Shown piece by piece: positions 21,667 to 34,520 of a stretch of 64,000 nt of DNA. The DNA comes from Stomorhina lunata (taxonomy: Eukaryota > Arthropoda > Insecta > Diptera > Rhiniidae), in NCBI GenBank assembly GCA_933228675.1, contig OW121740.1, positions 155,671,828 through 155,735,827 on the forward strand, written 5' to 3'. The notes beneath the pieces are model-generated. The model worked only from the letters and a program-made list of their open reading frames with translations. It did not search any database and was not told the DNA's origin. A program made the translations under genes and the position numbers. Every line of letters starts with the position of its first letter. The stretch's first letter is position 1.

Positions 21667-22650
21667 TATAAAGGTTGTTTTTGCATTTAATAGCTTTTAA
21701 CTGGCCTTTGCTACATTTTTCTTGCTTTCCGGGAGTATTTTTTATATGAAAGCTATAGTCAAATATGACCAATAGTTGCATAAAACTTCCCTATTCTAAA
21801 TTTAGTCGTCATAGCTATTACAATTGTATTCAATTTATCAGCATTCATGTGTATCCCGGGGCGGGGTAATATGGGAGCTCTAACTAAATGTAAACCGATT
21901 TCGTCCATTTTCAGTGCACAACTTCTGTTACATATCAAAAATACTTTTGTACAGTTTTGTCTTTCTAGCTCTTGTAGTTAAGGAGCTATCGCACTTTTAT
22001 CTGACGGACAGACGGACATAAACCTCCTTTTCTTTTTGTATTTTTATGTTTCCGTAAGTTTTTTATATGGGAGCTGTGGTCAAATGGTGACCGATTGTGA
22101 CAAAATTTTGCACACTGTGCTAAATTTAGTGGCCAAAACTATTACAGTTTATCATTTATTGGCATTTAAGTGTATTTCAGGTGGAATTTAGGCTGTTTCC
22201 GTAATTTTTTTGTATGGGAGCTATTGTTAAATGTGAACCGATTTCAATGAAATTGTATATGCTGCCTAGTGCTTATGTTAAACTTCTAGATACCAAATTT
22301 TGTCATCATAGCTGTTATAATTTGTCATTTATTAGCAAATAAGCGATTAGCCTAGACGAGGTTATACGGGAGCTATGGTCAAATATGAACCGATTTTGCC
22401 CGATTTCAATTCCAAAACTTTCCAAGAAGTGAAGAATATTTGTGTCAAATTTCAGTGACCTATATCCTTTCGTTAAGGTTTTATCGTGCCGACAACAGAC
22501 AGACAGACGGACATCACTCAATCGTCTTAGAATTTCACAAGGATTCAGAATATACTTCACTTTTGGTTTTTGAGCCAATATTAAGGAAATTACAAACGGA
22601 ATGACAATCTCAATATACCCCCACATTCTTTTTGATGGTGGGTATAAAAA

Positions 22651-24244
22651 GAGCTCATTCGTTTGTTATCGATAGACCAGTGGATCGCAAAACACACTAT
22701 AGATCAGCGGTGGTAGAAGTTGTTGTTGTAATTGTGCTGCTCTTCACTGATATAAATAAATTCTTAATTTAGGCTCACAGTTCGAAAGTGGAACAAACTT
22801 AATTATGATATCAAAAATTTCCAATAGAATATCTACAAAACCTGTCACGATCTATAAGTAGAGGTCCTGTTCTGAGTGGTCCACTAAAAAAAATCGTTCC
22901 ATGTACTATACCCGAAATGACCTAATCAAGTTTTTCTTACAGTTTCACTCTTCTCTCACCCACTGTGCTACATCTTATTATTATCATTCGTTTTGTTGTT
23001 GCAAATTTTGTACAAACAAACAAAAATTTTTTTTCACTAAAAGATCATGATGTCGTTATTGTTGACGCTCTGTGTTGATGATGATGATGATAATAATGAG
23101 ACAAATCCAACAGTGAGTTAGTCAGTCATTCAGTCAGTCGGTCACATTACCTTCTGGTTCTTCTCTTTCACTTTTATTTTATACATTTTTTTTCTTCATT
23201 TATGAAAAAATCCACAAATTTTCAATAGAAACGAAACCAGAGACAACAACAAAATTTTAATTTTTTGCACAACTGTGAAATACTTACATACATACACTTT
23301 CAAACACGATCACTCTCAGAACAAAAAAAAAAGACACAGATACAAAACACATCCAAATTTTGAAAAAAAGCACATGTGAATAATGAAGAAGAAAAAAAGC
23401 CCTAAATCGTTTTATATGTGTTTATATAGAATTTGATTGGGGTACATTTCAGTAGGTAGAGGGTACATTCAGGCATACAAAAAGTTCTGATCGTCATGAT
23501 CATCATCATCTTTGTACTTAACTAAATCGTTTGATCGTGCATACTTAGAGAGGAAGCAGAAGTGCCAGATTTTAAGAATTTTGGCAAAGAATGTTTTGCA
23601 TTGTTGATAATTTTTATTGAAATACGTCAATATACCTTAAGTGTAAAAGGATTTCACAAAAAATCACTTGATATACATGCATACAAACATATAGATCAAT
23701 AAATACAAATATATAGATCAATTTTTCAGCAACAATTGCTATAAAATATATCTTATTTTAACTTTTAACCTGTTACTTCGCAAAAGTGTATATTCTTGAC
23801 ATTTTCGAACTCTATAAGATCTTTAAACTTTTCGCTAAGTCGCAATTGATCACTTAATTTTGGAGTATCAAGTTCATGTGATTCAAAATCAACTGCTCAG
23901 ATGAAACTATCACAAATGTACGCAATTATCATCAACACGATCATTTGAGTATGACAACATGTGGGAAGATTAATCTGAACATTTTGAAATAAGAAGACCT
24001 TCCCTGAGTTACTCTTCTGACATCCATCTGCTATTTGTTCCTTTTAAAAAGGCACATGTTCCAGAACCTTATTATTATTATGCAAATATGTCTTGATTTG
24101 AGTTACCTCAAGAGATTATTCGTCTCTTTCTGATAAAAAGTTGTGTACCTCCGAAAAAAGTGAAAACAGTAATATTCTCTTCCAATAACACTTATTTTTT
24201 GCATTCCCATCAAATATTTTGGAAATAACTTTTGCTAAATTATG
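22651..24244. other. Non-coding DNA with short microsatellites
   Basis: Contains GATGATGATGATGAT near 23078, AGTCAGTCATTCAGTCAGTC near 23118 and ATCATGATCATCATCATC near 23497. No gene, RNA or transposon end was firmly recognised. The AGTCAGT cluster could be promoter-like, without other support. Confidence 0.45.
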
Positions 24245-25973
24245 CTGCTTACTATTTTTATAGGGAAATTTTCAAAATTTTCACTATTTTTATAGGAACA
24301 TTTTTAAAATTTTACTATTTTTATAGAAAAATTAAAAAAAATACTACTTTTATAGGAAAATTTTACTATTTTTATAGGAAAATTTTCAAAATTTTACTAT
24401 TTTCATAGGAAAATTTTCAAAATTTTACTATTTTCATAGGAAAATTTTCAAAATTTTACTATTTTTATAGGAAAATTTTCAAAATTTTACTATTTTTATA
24501 ATTTTACTATTTTTATAGGAAAATTTTCAAAATTTTACTATTTTTATAGGAAAATTTTCAAAATTTTACTATTTTTATAGGAAAATTTTCAAAATTTTAC
24601 TATTTTTATAGGAAAATTTTCAAAATTTTACTATTTTTATAGGAAAATTTTCAAAATTTTACTATTTTTATAGGAAAATTTTCAAAATTTTACTATTTTT
24701 ATAGGAAAATTTTCAAAATTTTACTATTTTTATAGGAAAATTTTCAAAATTTTACTATTTTTATAGGAAAATTTTCAAAATTTTACTATTTTCATAGGAA
24801 AATTTTCAAAATTTTTTTTATTTTTGTAGGGAAATTTTATTATTTTTATAGGAAAATTTTTAAAATTTTACTATTTTGATAGGACAATTGTTAAAATTTT
24901 ACTTTTTTATAGGAAAATTTTCTAAATTTAGCCAATTTTATAAGAAAATTTTCAAAAATTTACCATTTTATTAGGAAAATTTTCAAAATTTTTGATTTGA
25001 ATAGGAAAATTTTACTGTTTTTATAGGAATTTTTTTTAAATTTTTTAGGAAAATTTTCAAAATTTTTATAGGAAAATTTTCAAAATTTTACTATTTTTAT
25101 AGGAAAATTTTCAAAATTTTACTATTTTTATAGGAAAATTTTCAAAATTTTACTATTTTTATAGGAAAATTTTCAAAATTTTACTATTTTTATAGGAAAA
25201 TTTTCAAAATTTTCCTATTTTTATAGGAAAATTTTCAAAATTTTACTATTTTTATAGGAACATTTTCAAAATTTTACTATTTTTATAGGAACATTTTCAA
25301 AATTTTACTATTTTTATAGGAAAATTTTCAAAACTTTATTATTTTTATAGGAACATTTTCAAAATTTTACTGTTTATGTAGGAAAATTTTCAAAATTTTA
25401 TTATTTTTATAGGAAAATTTTCAAAATTTTAATATTTTTATAGAAAAGTTTTCAAAATTTTACTATTTATATAAGAAGATTTTCCAAATTTTACTATTTG
25501 TAGAGGAAAGTTTCAAAATATTTTTATAGGAAAATTTTTAAAGTTTTACTATTTTTACAGGAAAATTTTACCATTTTTATAGTAAACTTTTTTCAAAACC
25601 CTATTATAAAAAAAAATTATAAACAAATTTTCAAAATTTTACCATAGCAAAATTTTACTACATGAACATTTTAAAAATTTTTCTATTTTTATAGGAAAAT
25701 TTTCAAAAATTTACTATTTGTATAAAAAAAATTTACTATTTTTATATGAAAATTTTTAAAATTTTACATTTGCATGGGAAAATTTTTAAAATTATATTTT
25801 TTTTTTTTTGGAAAATTTTACTATTTTTATAGGAAAGTTTACTATTTTTATATTAAAATTTTTCTATTTTTATAGGAACATTTTTAAAATTATACTATTT
25901 TTATAGGAAAATTTTCAAAATTTTACTATTTTTATCAAAAAATTTTCAAAATTTTACTATTTTTGTAGGAGTA
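24245..25973 (+). repeat. 31-bp AT minisatellite array, third copy
   Basis: Same unit and orientation as 4079-5282 (ACTATTTTTATAGG plus AAAATTTTCAAAATTTT). Homogeneous blocks run at 24500-24800 and 25070-25250. Between and after them units are truncated, slipped or point-mutated, and the last 500 bp is heavily decayed. Confidence 0.95.
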
Positions 25974-26674
25974 GTATACACCTCTTTAATATTCTGATTG
26001 ATTTTTTAATTTTTTACCCTGCAATGTTTCAAAAAATCTAAAACAATCGACCATATCCAAAAATATCTCCCTTAAATTATCTGGCAGCCCTACAAGGCAA
26101 CCAACTACACTCCGGTCTCTCTTTCACCCATCACAGATCGAGAACCCATCGTCACACACGTGTTGTTGTAGCTTAAGTATACGAAAACATGTAAACCACT
26201 ACAAGTGTAAAGAAAGCAACACGGCACACAAAATGCTCAAGCTGCAACAACAAATATCACAAAAATAATAGCAACAACAGCAACAATCAGACATACTTAT
26301 TAACAAAAAAAAAACTAATTTGAACAACCGTCAACGAGCAAAAACGACAGACAACAGAGGCGGCAGCAGCGAAAAGTTTTAGAAAAAAAAAAATTGCCAA
26401 AAAATATATAAAAATTGAAAACAAAACTAATACCAATAAAAGCTAATGATACCCAACGGTTTCAAGAGAAGGATGGTCTCCAATATGTGAAATAAATAAA
26501 GAGATTTGTAAGTTTTTTAACAGACAAAAACCATTTCTTGGTTCTCATTAAAGATCTTAAGATCTATAGCCCAACATTTATGAATTTGCTTAATACTTCA
26601 TTGGCTTTGAAGTTGGTCCTTCGATTGGGATCTATTGGGCCTACATACTTATAAACACACATACTTAGGTATCT
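25974..26674. other. Non-coding DNA, CAA-rich in part
   Basis: Contains CAACAACAAATATC and AGCAACAACAGCAACAA words near 26240-26290. No gene recognised. Confidence 0.4.
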
Positions 26675-27103
26675 TTGAGAATAACGACGACAACAACAAA
26701 CACACAGAGTAACAACAAATGCGGCAGCAGCCGAAATAAAAAACGAACAACACCAGCAGCAACAACAACAACAATAAAAACAACATCCAAAATAAATTCA
26801 CAAAAAATAAATAAATATGCGCTTATGGGTCGTAAAGCTGACCTTCAAACATCTACGAAATACATTTGCCAAATGTACTGCAACAACAACAATAACAAGA
26901 TACGAGTTGTACTACAAATATTAAAAGGCACAACAACAATATTAACGACGCCAACAACAACAACAGCAAAAATAATAATAACAGCAACAACAATGATAAA
27001 AAAGAGCACACATTTTTATTTTGAGCGTTTTCATACACAAACGGCAATTAAAAATCGTATAAGAAACAAAAACAAATTTTTGCAAAAAAACTTTTTTATT
27101 TAA
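26675..27103 (+). repeat. CAA/CAG trinucleotide-rich tract
   Basis: Dense ACAACAACA, AGCAGCAACAACAACAACA and GCAACAACAATG words. A 142-codon frame spans it, but its Thr/Asn/Ile-rich content follows from the triplet repeats and changes nature with the repeat frame. I treat it as low-complexity DNA, not a protein. Confidence 0.6.
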
Positions 27104-28555
27104 TTTTTTTGTTGCTTCGCCCATTTTAAAGTTTTTGTTTTTTTATTGTTTTTTAAACATTTTGGGTGTAATGATTGTTTTTTTTAATGATATCACAGAA
27201 AAGTTTAATACTACTACAATTTTACAAAATAAGTTTTTTTGTTTATGGAAACAACAGAACTGTACCGAAATATAAGAAAACGCAAACGCTGATCGGTTGG
27301 GGCTGATCTAATCAATTTACTTTTCAAACATTTGGCAATTTTTTTTTTTTATTTGAGGAACACACTTATAAGGGCAACTACATATGTAGCAAATGCAAAA
27401 GTTAACCTTGAAGTAGCCAAAGACGTGGCTAGAATTTTTGGAAGGGGGGAGGGTTTCATTTGTTTTACAGTAGATCATTTTGAATGTGATCATTCTACAT
27501 AACAAATATTCTTATAACGAAATCAGTTGAAAAAATATTTGTACTTCAACTGCAGTCAGATTAGACTCCCTATAAGAACATGACCAGTCATTTGACCGAT
27601 CAACTGACTGGTAGTGCTGACTAATATATCAGTCAGCAGTTTCTATCATTTTATTAAGGCAAATATGAAAAAGCTGACCGAAACTTTTGTATGCATGTGA
27701 TTTTGCTTCTCTTTCTTATGCATGTATTATTCTGGCTCTATATATGTATATCCGAACCGCTCACTCTAATAGTTTTTACTTATCAACGGTGATGTATATA
27801 TCGGTCACAGGTGAGTAGTCAGTCTTAATGTATATATCGATCACAGGTGACCAAAATATCTTTTGTAGTAAAACAATATTATTAAACAGTTTAAGTTGTA
27901 AAAAATTTATTTAATAATTTCATATTCAGAGAAAAATTAAAATATTAGGTCTGCATCCGATTGAAAGGGCTGTTTAAACTCTAAAGCTGGTTGACATAGA
28001 GCCTTCTGGAAAATTTAAAATTTTGTTAAAAATAAATTTAATGTACTCCTTTAAAAATTATTCTTTACCTATTCCTGAATAACTGCTTCAAACGTTGTAC
28101 TGCCGACAATTGTGAGGTCTGATCATATTGTGGACTTAACAGGATATTTTCTAAAGAAAACATTTAAGTTAATACAAAATTTTAGTTATAAAAACTTTGC
28201 TTTAGAAAAATGTTTGTTAGCTAATTTTTCCTGAAAAAAATTTGCATAAAACTAAATAAAAAAAACTTACCTGCTTTTAAAATGATGACAGTTTTATTTA
28301 TTTATAAGTTTTTTACAATTTCCATTAAATTTTGATTTGATTTTAAAAAGTATTTAATATATTTTTGCAATTTTTTATTTTTCGACAGTTTACAACGACG
28401 CTTGGCAAAATTGTGAAAATTATAATTTTGACAAATCACGTTGAAATGTATGCAAGAATGAAACAGCTTCAAACTTTGCTGTTATTTCACTCTTACATTC
28501 ACAATTTTGTAAAAATGTATTAGTAAAAAAATTTTGTATGTGTTAGTTTCGGTCA
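27104..28555. other. AT-rich non-coding DNA
   Basis: Includes two direct copies of a word ATGTATATATCGRTCACAGG (about 27791 and 27829) and a TCAACTGACTGGTAGTGCTG region with CAGTCA repeats near 27585-27640. No gene recognised. Confidence 0.45.
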
Positions 28556-28870
28556 TTAATTTCTTGTAGGGCTATTAATAATTTTAAAATATATATCACA
28601 TTTTCGTAGAAATTTTTGACATAATAAATTAAAAAAAAAAAATTTAATATAAAATCTTATACAAATAATGTTCCAAAGAAAAATGTGTAATTTAAATTTT
28701 TTTCTAAATAATTTTCGATATAAAATATTCCTGTAAAAATTTTTTTTATCAAATTTTTCGATACCAACTTTATTCATTAAAAATTGTTTAAAGATAATTT
28801 TTGTAAAAATTTATAAATTTTTTTCACAAAATTTTTCGACATAAAATTTTACATAAAACATTTTCGATAA
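28556..28870. repeat. Degenerate AT repeat
   Basis: Irregular AAATTTTTCGATAT/ATAAAATT words, a decayed outlier of the 28-bp family that becomes regular further right. Confidence 0.5.
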
Positions 28871-28914
28871 ATTCTTCATAATTTTCCTAAAACAGCAAAA
28901 ACAAAAATGTGGGA

Positions 28915-29045
28915 AGTAAGGAAAAGATAAAAATGAAAAATGTTCTGTGTGTTATTCTGTTTAAACGACAATCTTCGCTTTATTTTCATGTTTTTCAAAA
29001 ACATATAATTCGTATTTATTCCGTCTTGCAAATTGAACCTGTCTA
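28915..29045 (+). repeat. Dispersed repeat, copy 1 of 3
   Basis: GGAAAAGATAAAAATGAAAA, then a 'TTATTCTGTTTAAACGAC' block and ATAATTCGTATTTATTCCGT. Related blocks occur at about 40130-40265 and 43505-43600 in the same orientation. Non-coding, family unknown. Confidence 0.5.
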
Positions 29046-30229
29046 ATATTACGGGTACACCAGGAATAGTTTTATCAACAAGCAGTTTTATATAAATTTT
29101 TCAAAGAAAATTTCTTGTATTTTATACAAAAATTTTAGAATTTTATAGAAAAGAAAATTTTTATTAAAAAATTTTCGATAAAAAATTATTTACAGAAAAT
29201 TTTCGATGAAAACAAAAATTTTCGACGTAAAATTTTTTATATACAAATTTTCGATATATAATTTTTTATATACAAATTTTTAATATAAAATTATTTATAG
29301 AAAAATTTTCGATGTAAAATTTTTTTAAGAAAAATTTTCGATATAAAATTTCTAAAAGAAAATTTTCGATGTAAAATTTTTTATAGAAAATTTTTCGATG
29401 TAAAATTATTCATAGAAAGTTTTTCGATGTGAATTTTTTTATAGAAAATTTTAGATATTAATTTTTTTCTACAGAATTTTCGATGCAAAATTTTGGATAT
29501 AAAATTTTTTATTGAAAAATTTCCTGTATAAAATTTTTTATAAAAAATTTTCGATAAAAGATTTTGGATATAAAAATTTTCATAGAAAAATAAGTTTTTC
29601 AGATAAAATTTTAGATTTTAAATTTTTAATAGAAAACTTTTTTATTTTTATAAAAATTTTCAATGTAAAATTTTTTATAGAAAGAGTTCAATTTAAAATG
29701 TTTTAAAGAAAAAAATTCGATATAAAAATTTTATAAAAATTTTCGATACAAAATTTTGACAGAAAAATTTTCGATATAAAATTTTGATAGAAAAATTTTC
29801 GATACAAAATTTTTTTCAGAGATATAAAGTTTTATATAAAGTTTTTCGATATAAAATTTTTCATAGAAGAATATTTGATAAAAATTGTTTTATAAAATTT
29901 TAAAAAATTTTAAATACAAAATTTTTTAAAGAAAAATTTTAAATATAAAATTATTTAAAGAAAAATTTTCAGAATATTATTCATTAAAAATTTTCGATAT
30001 AAAATTTTTTATAGAAAAATTTTCAATATAAAATTTTTAATTAAAATTTTCGATATAAAATTGTTATAGAAAAATTATTAATATAAAATTTTTATAGACA
30101 ATTTTTCGATATAAAATTTTTATACAGATTTTTTTTTGTTTTATAGCATAGAAAATTGTCGATATAAAATTTTTAACGAATTTTTGACATAAAGTTTTAA
30201 ATAGAAAAATTTGATAGATAGTGCAATTA

Positions 30230-30365
30230 TAGATGTCAACGTTGTTTGTATATTGTAACTCGCTGTCCCTGAAGATGATATCCAAAGGATATCGAAATAT
30301 TGGACATTAGTAATAAATAAAAACTAAAAATAAAAAACAACAGACCTCGAGCTCGTTTTAATAAT
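30230..30365 (+). mobile_element. Small insertion in the satellite, possible retroelement 3' end
   Basis: Non-satellite DNA containing a hairpin (30264-30306), followed by an A-rich stretch with AATAAATAAAAACTAAAAAT and then CAGACCTCGAGCTCG. A structured segment followed by an A-rich tail suggests a truncated retroelement end, but no protein remains and the target duplication is not visible. Confidence 0.35.
30264..30306 (+). other. Hairpin with a hammerhead-ribozyme-like core
   Basis: TGTCC (30264-30268) pairs with GGACA (30302-30306). Inside lies CTGAAGAT, then a perfect 7-bp stem GATATCC / GGATATC with an AAA loop, then GAAATATT. CUGANGA ... GAAA flanking a stem is the hammerhead core pattern. 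The extra T before the stem and the lack of a proper third helix argue against a working ribozyme. Similar hairpins occur near ends of some retroelements. Confidence 0.35.
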
Positions 30366-31285
30366 TTCATAATTTCATGAAAATTTTTTATATAAAATTT
30401 TTTATAGAAACTATGTTTTTCATACAAAATTTTAGATATTAAATTTTTCATAGAAACATTTTTCATTAAAAATTTTCGATATAAAATTTTGTATAGAAAA
30501 ATTTTCGATACAAAATTTTTCATAAAAAGAACCAATTAAAAATGCTTTAAAGAAAAAATTTCTATATAAAATGTTAAAATGAAAAAATTTTTATAGAAAA
30601 ATTTTCGCTATAAAATTTTGATCGAAAAATTTTCAAAATATTTTTATGGAAAAATTTTCGATCTCTTTTTATAGAAAAATTTTTCGTATAAAAATTTTCG
30701 ATATAAAATTTTTCGTATAAAAATTTTCGATATAAAATTTTTCGTATAAAAATTTTCGATAAAAAATTTTTCGTATAAAAAATGTTGATAGAATTCATGT
30801 TCATAGAAGAATTTTTGATAAAAATGTTTTTATAAAGTTTTGTATGGAATAATTTTTTTAAGAAGAATAATGAAAAAAAATGTTAAATATACAATTTTTT
30901 AAAAGAAAAATTTTCGTTATAGAAAATAGAATTTTTATAGAAAAATTTTCGATTTAACATTTTTTAAAGAAAAATTATCGACATAAAATTTTTTTTAGAA
31001 AAATTTTCGATATAAAATTTAAAAAAAAAAATTTCAATACAAAATTTGTATAGAAAAATGTTAGAGAAATATTTTCCATAACATTTTTTAAAGAATAATA
31101 AAATTCGATATAATTTTTAAAGAAAAATGTATGATATAATTTTTTAAAGAAAACTTTTTTATAGAAAAATTTTCAATATAAATTTTTAAGATAAAAAATT
31201 TCGATAGAAAAATTTTCGATATAAAATTTTTATAGAAAAGTTTTCGATTTAAAATAAATATCATTAAATAATTTTTTGCCATAAA

Positions 31286-32446
31286 ATCTTTAGAAGCTTT
31301 ACTGTAAGTAAGGTCACATACATACATATGTAACTCGCACCCATTACCTAGTAATGTTTAAAGTAAACAACTTCGAAAATCTGACAAATTCTGACTGATT
31401 ATTTACATGTTTTGATTGGTATAACGAAAAAGTTTATTACTACCTTATTCTTAGCATAATTAGTATTTGAAGTATATTTTTCTTTAACTTCCTTAAAAAT
31501 ATTTAAACAACTGTCTACAAAACTAAGGTAAACATTTAAGTTGTTTTTGTCTTAAGTCTTAATTAAAAATAAAATATTTAAAAATTTTGTATGCAAAAAT
31601 ACAACAATAAATACATATGTATGTATGTATGTATGTACTTAAATAATACTACAACTCGTATTAAATAATAACCCTCATGTTTGCTAAAATGAATTTTAAT
31701 GAAATCTTGTTGTCTTGTCTTGTCTTAAGCTGGTTTCTTCAAAGTGTATCTTACGAATTTCGGCTCCGTGTTAAATGTTGCCTGTGTCTTATTTTAATCA
31801 GCATTTGTTGTTGCTGGGCTACTAATGCTTTTTTTTCTTAAATTTTAGCCAAACAACGTCATCTTGAACGCATTCTTAACTACATAAATACAAATTTTAA
31901 ATTTTATTTTGAGTTTCAAGTCAGGGTTTTTTTTTGTTGTTTTGTTTTCTTGGTGTTGTTGTTGATTAAGTTAATGAATTTGCCAAAAATACATATTAAT
32001 ATTTACTAATTTTTTATTGTTGCTCTTAATGAAATGAGCATTTGACTTGAGCAGCTGAGTTAGCGACAGAGCAACATTGACGCTAACGTTTCTAAAATTA
32101 TTACAAACAACAAATTCTCGCTGAACAAATGAATGGATGGATGACTTTTTTGTGTGAGTTTGCTAAAAATTTGCAAAAGCTTTTTGTTATGTGATTGTTG
32201 TTATTTGTTGTTTATTTTCATTCCCTTTTTCTCTAAAAAATGCTCTTTCTTACATTTTGATTGTGCTCTTTTTGTTTGTGTTTGTTTAGCTTTTTAGGGT
32301 TTGTCTCTCTATTGTTGTTTCGTTTTGTGTGTTCAACACAGAGAGTGATTGTTCTTTTTGTAATAAGAATATGAATAGAAGAGTGATATTGTATTTATCA
32401 TAAATAGATTTTGATTATAAGTTTTGGATAACACTAGTCCACAAAA
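31286..32446. other. Non-coding DNA
   Basis: Contains a (TATG)n microsatellite near 31616-31636 and GTTGTTGTTG words. No gene recognised. Confidence 0.4.
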
Positions 32447-32907
32447 TGAAATTTTCAAACTAAAATTTTTGTAGCAAAATTTTCGAAATACAATTTTTAT
32501 AGAAAAATTGCCGATATAAAATTGTTATAGAAAAATTTTCGATATGAAATTTTTACAGAAAAATTTTTGTACAAAATTTTTCTAGAAAAATTTTCGATAT
32601 AAAATTTTTATAGAAAAATTTTCGATATAAAATTTGTTCTAGACAAATTTTCAATATAAAATTCTTTTCTAGAAAAATTTTTTTAGAAAAGTTTTTGATA
32701 TAAAATTTAATACAAATATTTTCGATATAAAATTTTTATGGAAAAATTTTCGACATAAAGTTTTTATAGAAAAATTTTTGATATAAAATTTTTTTAGAAA
32801 AATTTTCGAAACAAAATTTTTAAAGAAAAATTTTCTATATACAATTTTTATAGAAAAATGTTGGATATAAAATTTTTATAGAAAAATTTTCCATATAAAA
32901 TTTCCCA
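32447..32907 (+). repeat. 28-bp AT satellite array
   Basis: Units with core TATAGAAAAATTTTCGATA, moderately conserved, 28-bp spacing in the better parts. It continues after the insertion at 33762. Confidence 0.85.
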
Positions 32908-33740
32908 GCAAAACTTTTCATTACCAAGTAATGAGTTAAACAGCTAAACTATTGAACACGAACTACTTACTCATTCACTGCTTAAGTCATTACATTAACA
33001 TGGGGATGTCATTGGAGGCAAGTAATTACCAATTGCAGAAAAGTAAAGACTTGGGTAAGCAATTGGAACAACAACAACAAAAACTTTTTTGTTGTTGTAT
33101 TTAAAAAAATATATTTTGAAACGAAATAATGTTCCTCTACTTGGTCTTTCTATCGAAGTTTCGGACATCCTTCTCTAACATTCTAATTTTATCCTCTTTA
33201 TAGCATTTTTTTCAAGAGAGGGTTACTAGCCCGTAATCCTAACCCATTTTTATCGATCTTATGGGACAACTCTCGGTATATGTTAGCTCACTATATTAAT
33301 GGGTGTTAGACTAGCTCCCCGGGTGATACCACGAGGAGGTATGTGTCCACAGTTGAGATGAAGGATGACCCAGATAAGTTGGGCTTACCAACTTAAGACC
33401 AATTTGAATCGTGTTTGGTATCCAACATCCCTTACATAATCAAAATTGACTCGTGATGGTAGTTTTTCATTACCGTGAATTAGTTTTCCAATTTTTTTTA
33501 CAGAAGGTAATGTTTAAGTTCTAAAAATTAAAAAATCATTTAAAAAGACTCTTTTAGTAAAAAAAAAACTAAAAGAAATTGTTGCCCTTGGTGGGATTTG
33601 AACCGGGGCCATTCAGTTTAAATTACCATCTTAATTACAAATAAGTACTTCTGTAATAACTTATTATTTATTCGGAGGGTATGTTGTAGTCATTACAAGG
33701 TAACCAGTTATCAGAGTACTTGCCATTACCAAAGTTTTGC
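32908..33740. mobile_element. Insertion within the 28-bp satellite, probable DNA element
   Basis: About 833 bp of non-satellite DNA bounded by the 10-bp inverted repeat GCAAAACTTT (32908-32917) / AAAGTTTTGC (33731-33740). Further subterminal similarity is seen as ATTACCAAGTA against its complement TACTTGCCATT. TCATTAC/GTAATGA words are frequent near the ends. A T-arm-like word GGATTTGAACC lies at 33594-33604 (minus strand GGTTCAAATCC). No transposase and no clear target duplication. Superfamily unknown. Confidence 0.6.
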
Positions 33741-33761
33741 CGTATTGTTCTACATAGACAA

Positions 33762-34520
33762 CTTTTTTGATATACAAATTCTTTTCTAGAAAAATTTTCG
33801 ATACAAAAATTTTTTTAGAAAAGTTTTTGACATAAAATTTTATACAAAAATTTTCGATATAAAATTTTTATCGAAAAATTTTCGTTATAAAATTTTTATA
33901 GAAAAATTTTCGATATAAAATTTTTATAGAAAAATTTTCAATATAAAATTTTTATAGAAAAATTTTTGATATAAAATTTTTATAGAAAAATTTTCAATAT
34001 AAAATATTTATAGAAAATTTTTCGACATAAAATTTTTATAGAAAAATTTTCGATATAAAATTTTTTTAGAAAAGTTTTTGATATAAAATTTTATACAAAA
34101 ATTTTCTATATAAAATTTTTATACAAAAATTTTCGATATAAAATTTTTATCGAAAAATTTTCGACATAAAATTTTTATAGAAAATTTTTCGATATAAAAT
34201 TTTTTATAGAAAAATTTTTGATATAAAATTTTTATAGAAAAACTTTCGATATAAAATTTTTATAGAAAAATTTTCGATATAAAATTTTATATAGAAAAAT
34301 TTAAATTTAAAATGTTTTATAATAAAATTTCGATACAAAATTTAGATAGCAAAATGTTCGATATATTTTTGTAAAAAAAGTTCAATACAAAATTTTTGCA
34401 GAGAAAAATTGTTAATATAAAATTTTTCGTATAAAAATTTTGGATTTTTCATAGAATTTTTTTAAAATTATTCATTAAAAATTTTCGATATAAACTTTTT
34501 TATAGAAAATTTTATAAACA
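33762..34520 (+). repeat. 28-bp AT satellite array (continuation)
   Basis: Same unit as 32447-32907. Well-ordered units at 33880-34000 and 34130-34290, decayed at the right edge. Confidence 0.85.

Larger units (their letters stand above)
20270..22650 (-). mobile_element. DINE-like composite repeat, interrupted by mariner copy 2
   Basis: 20270-20367 and 21669-22650 share repeated phrases: CAAATGTTGGCCGACAAAAT beside CAAATGGTGACCGATTGTGA, 'TATGGGAGCT' and 'ATTTTGCACACTG'. The repeat also has two GACGGACAGACGGACAT-type tracts (about 22001 and 22498). It ends in GGTGGGTATAAAAA (about 22637), the complement of a TATACCC start, so it runs on the minus strand. It is related in style to the mini-me-like copies, but the sequences differ, so it is probably another subfamily or several fused copies. 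Confidence 0.6.
29085..31285 (+). repeat. Degenerate ~28-bp AT satellite (TTTTCGATATAAAATTTTT type)
   Basis: Repeats of ATAGAAAAATTTTCGATATA with frequent indels, so spacing wanders around 24-31 bp. It is the same unit as 35681-37054, but old and diverged. Interrupted at about 30230-30365 by an unrelated insertion. Open frames here (Lys/Phe/Ile/Asn-rich) are read through the repeat and are not genes. Confidence 0.85.

Noticed and set aside
20011..22967. A second Transib element between CACAGTGGGG and CCCACTGTG
   Set aside because: The flanking 5-mers differ, the similarity stops after about 9 bp, and the interior is DINE-like repeat plus mariner.
26675..27103. 142-codon Thr/Asn-rich open frame
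   Set aside because: Product of CAA/CAG triplet repeats. No non-repetitive domain, no splice or start context.
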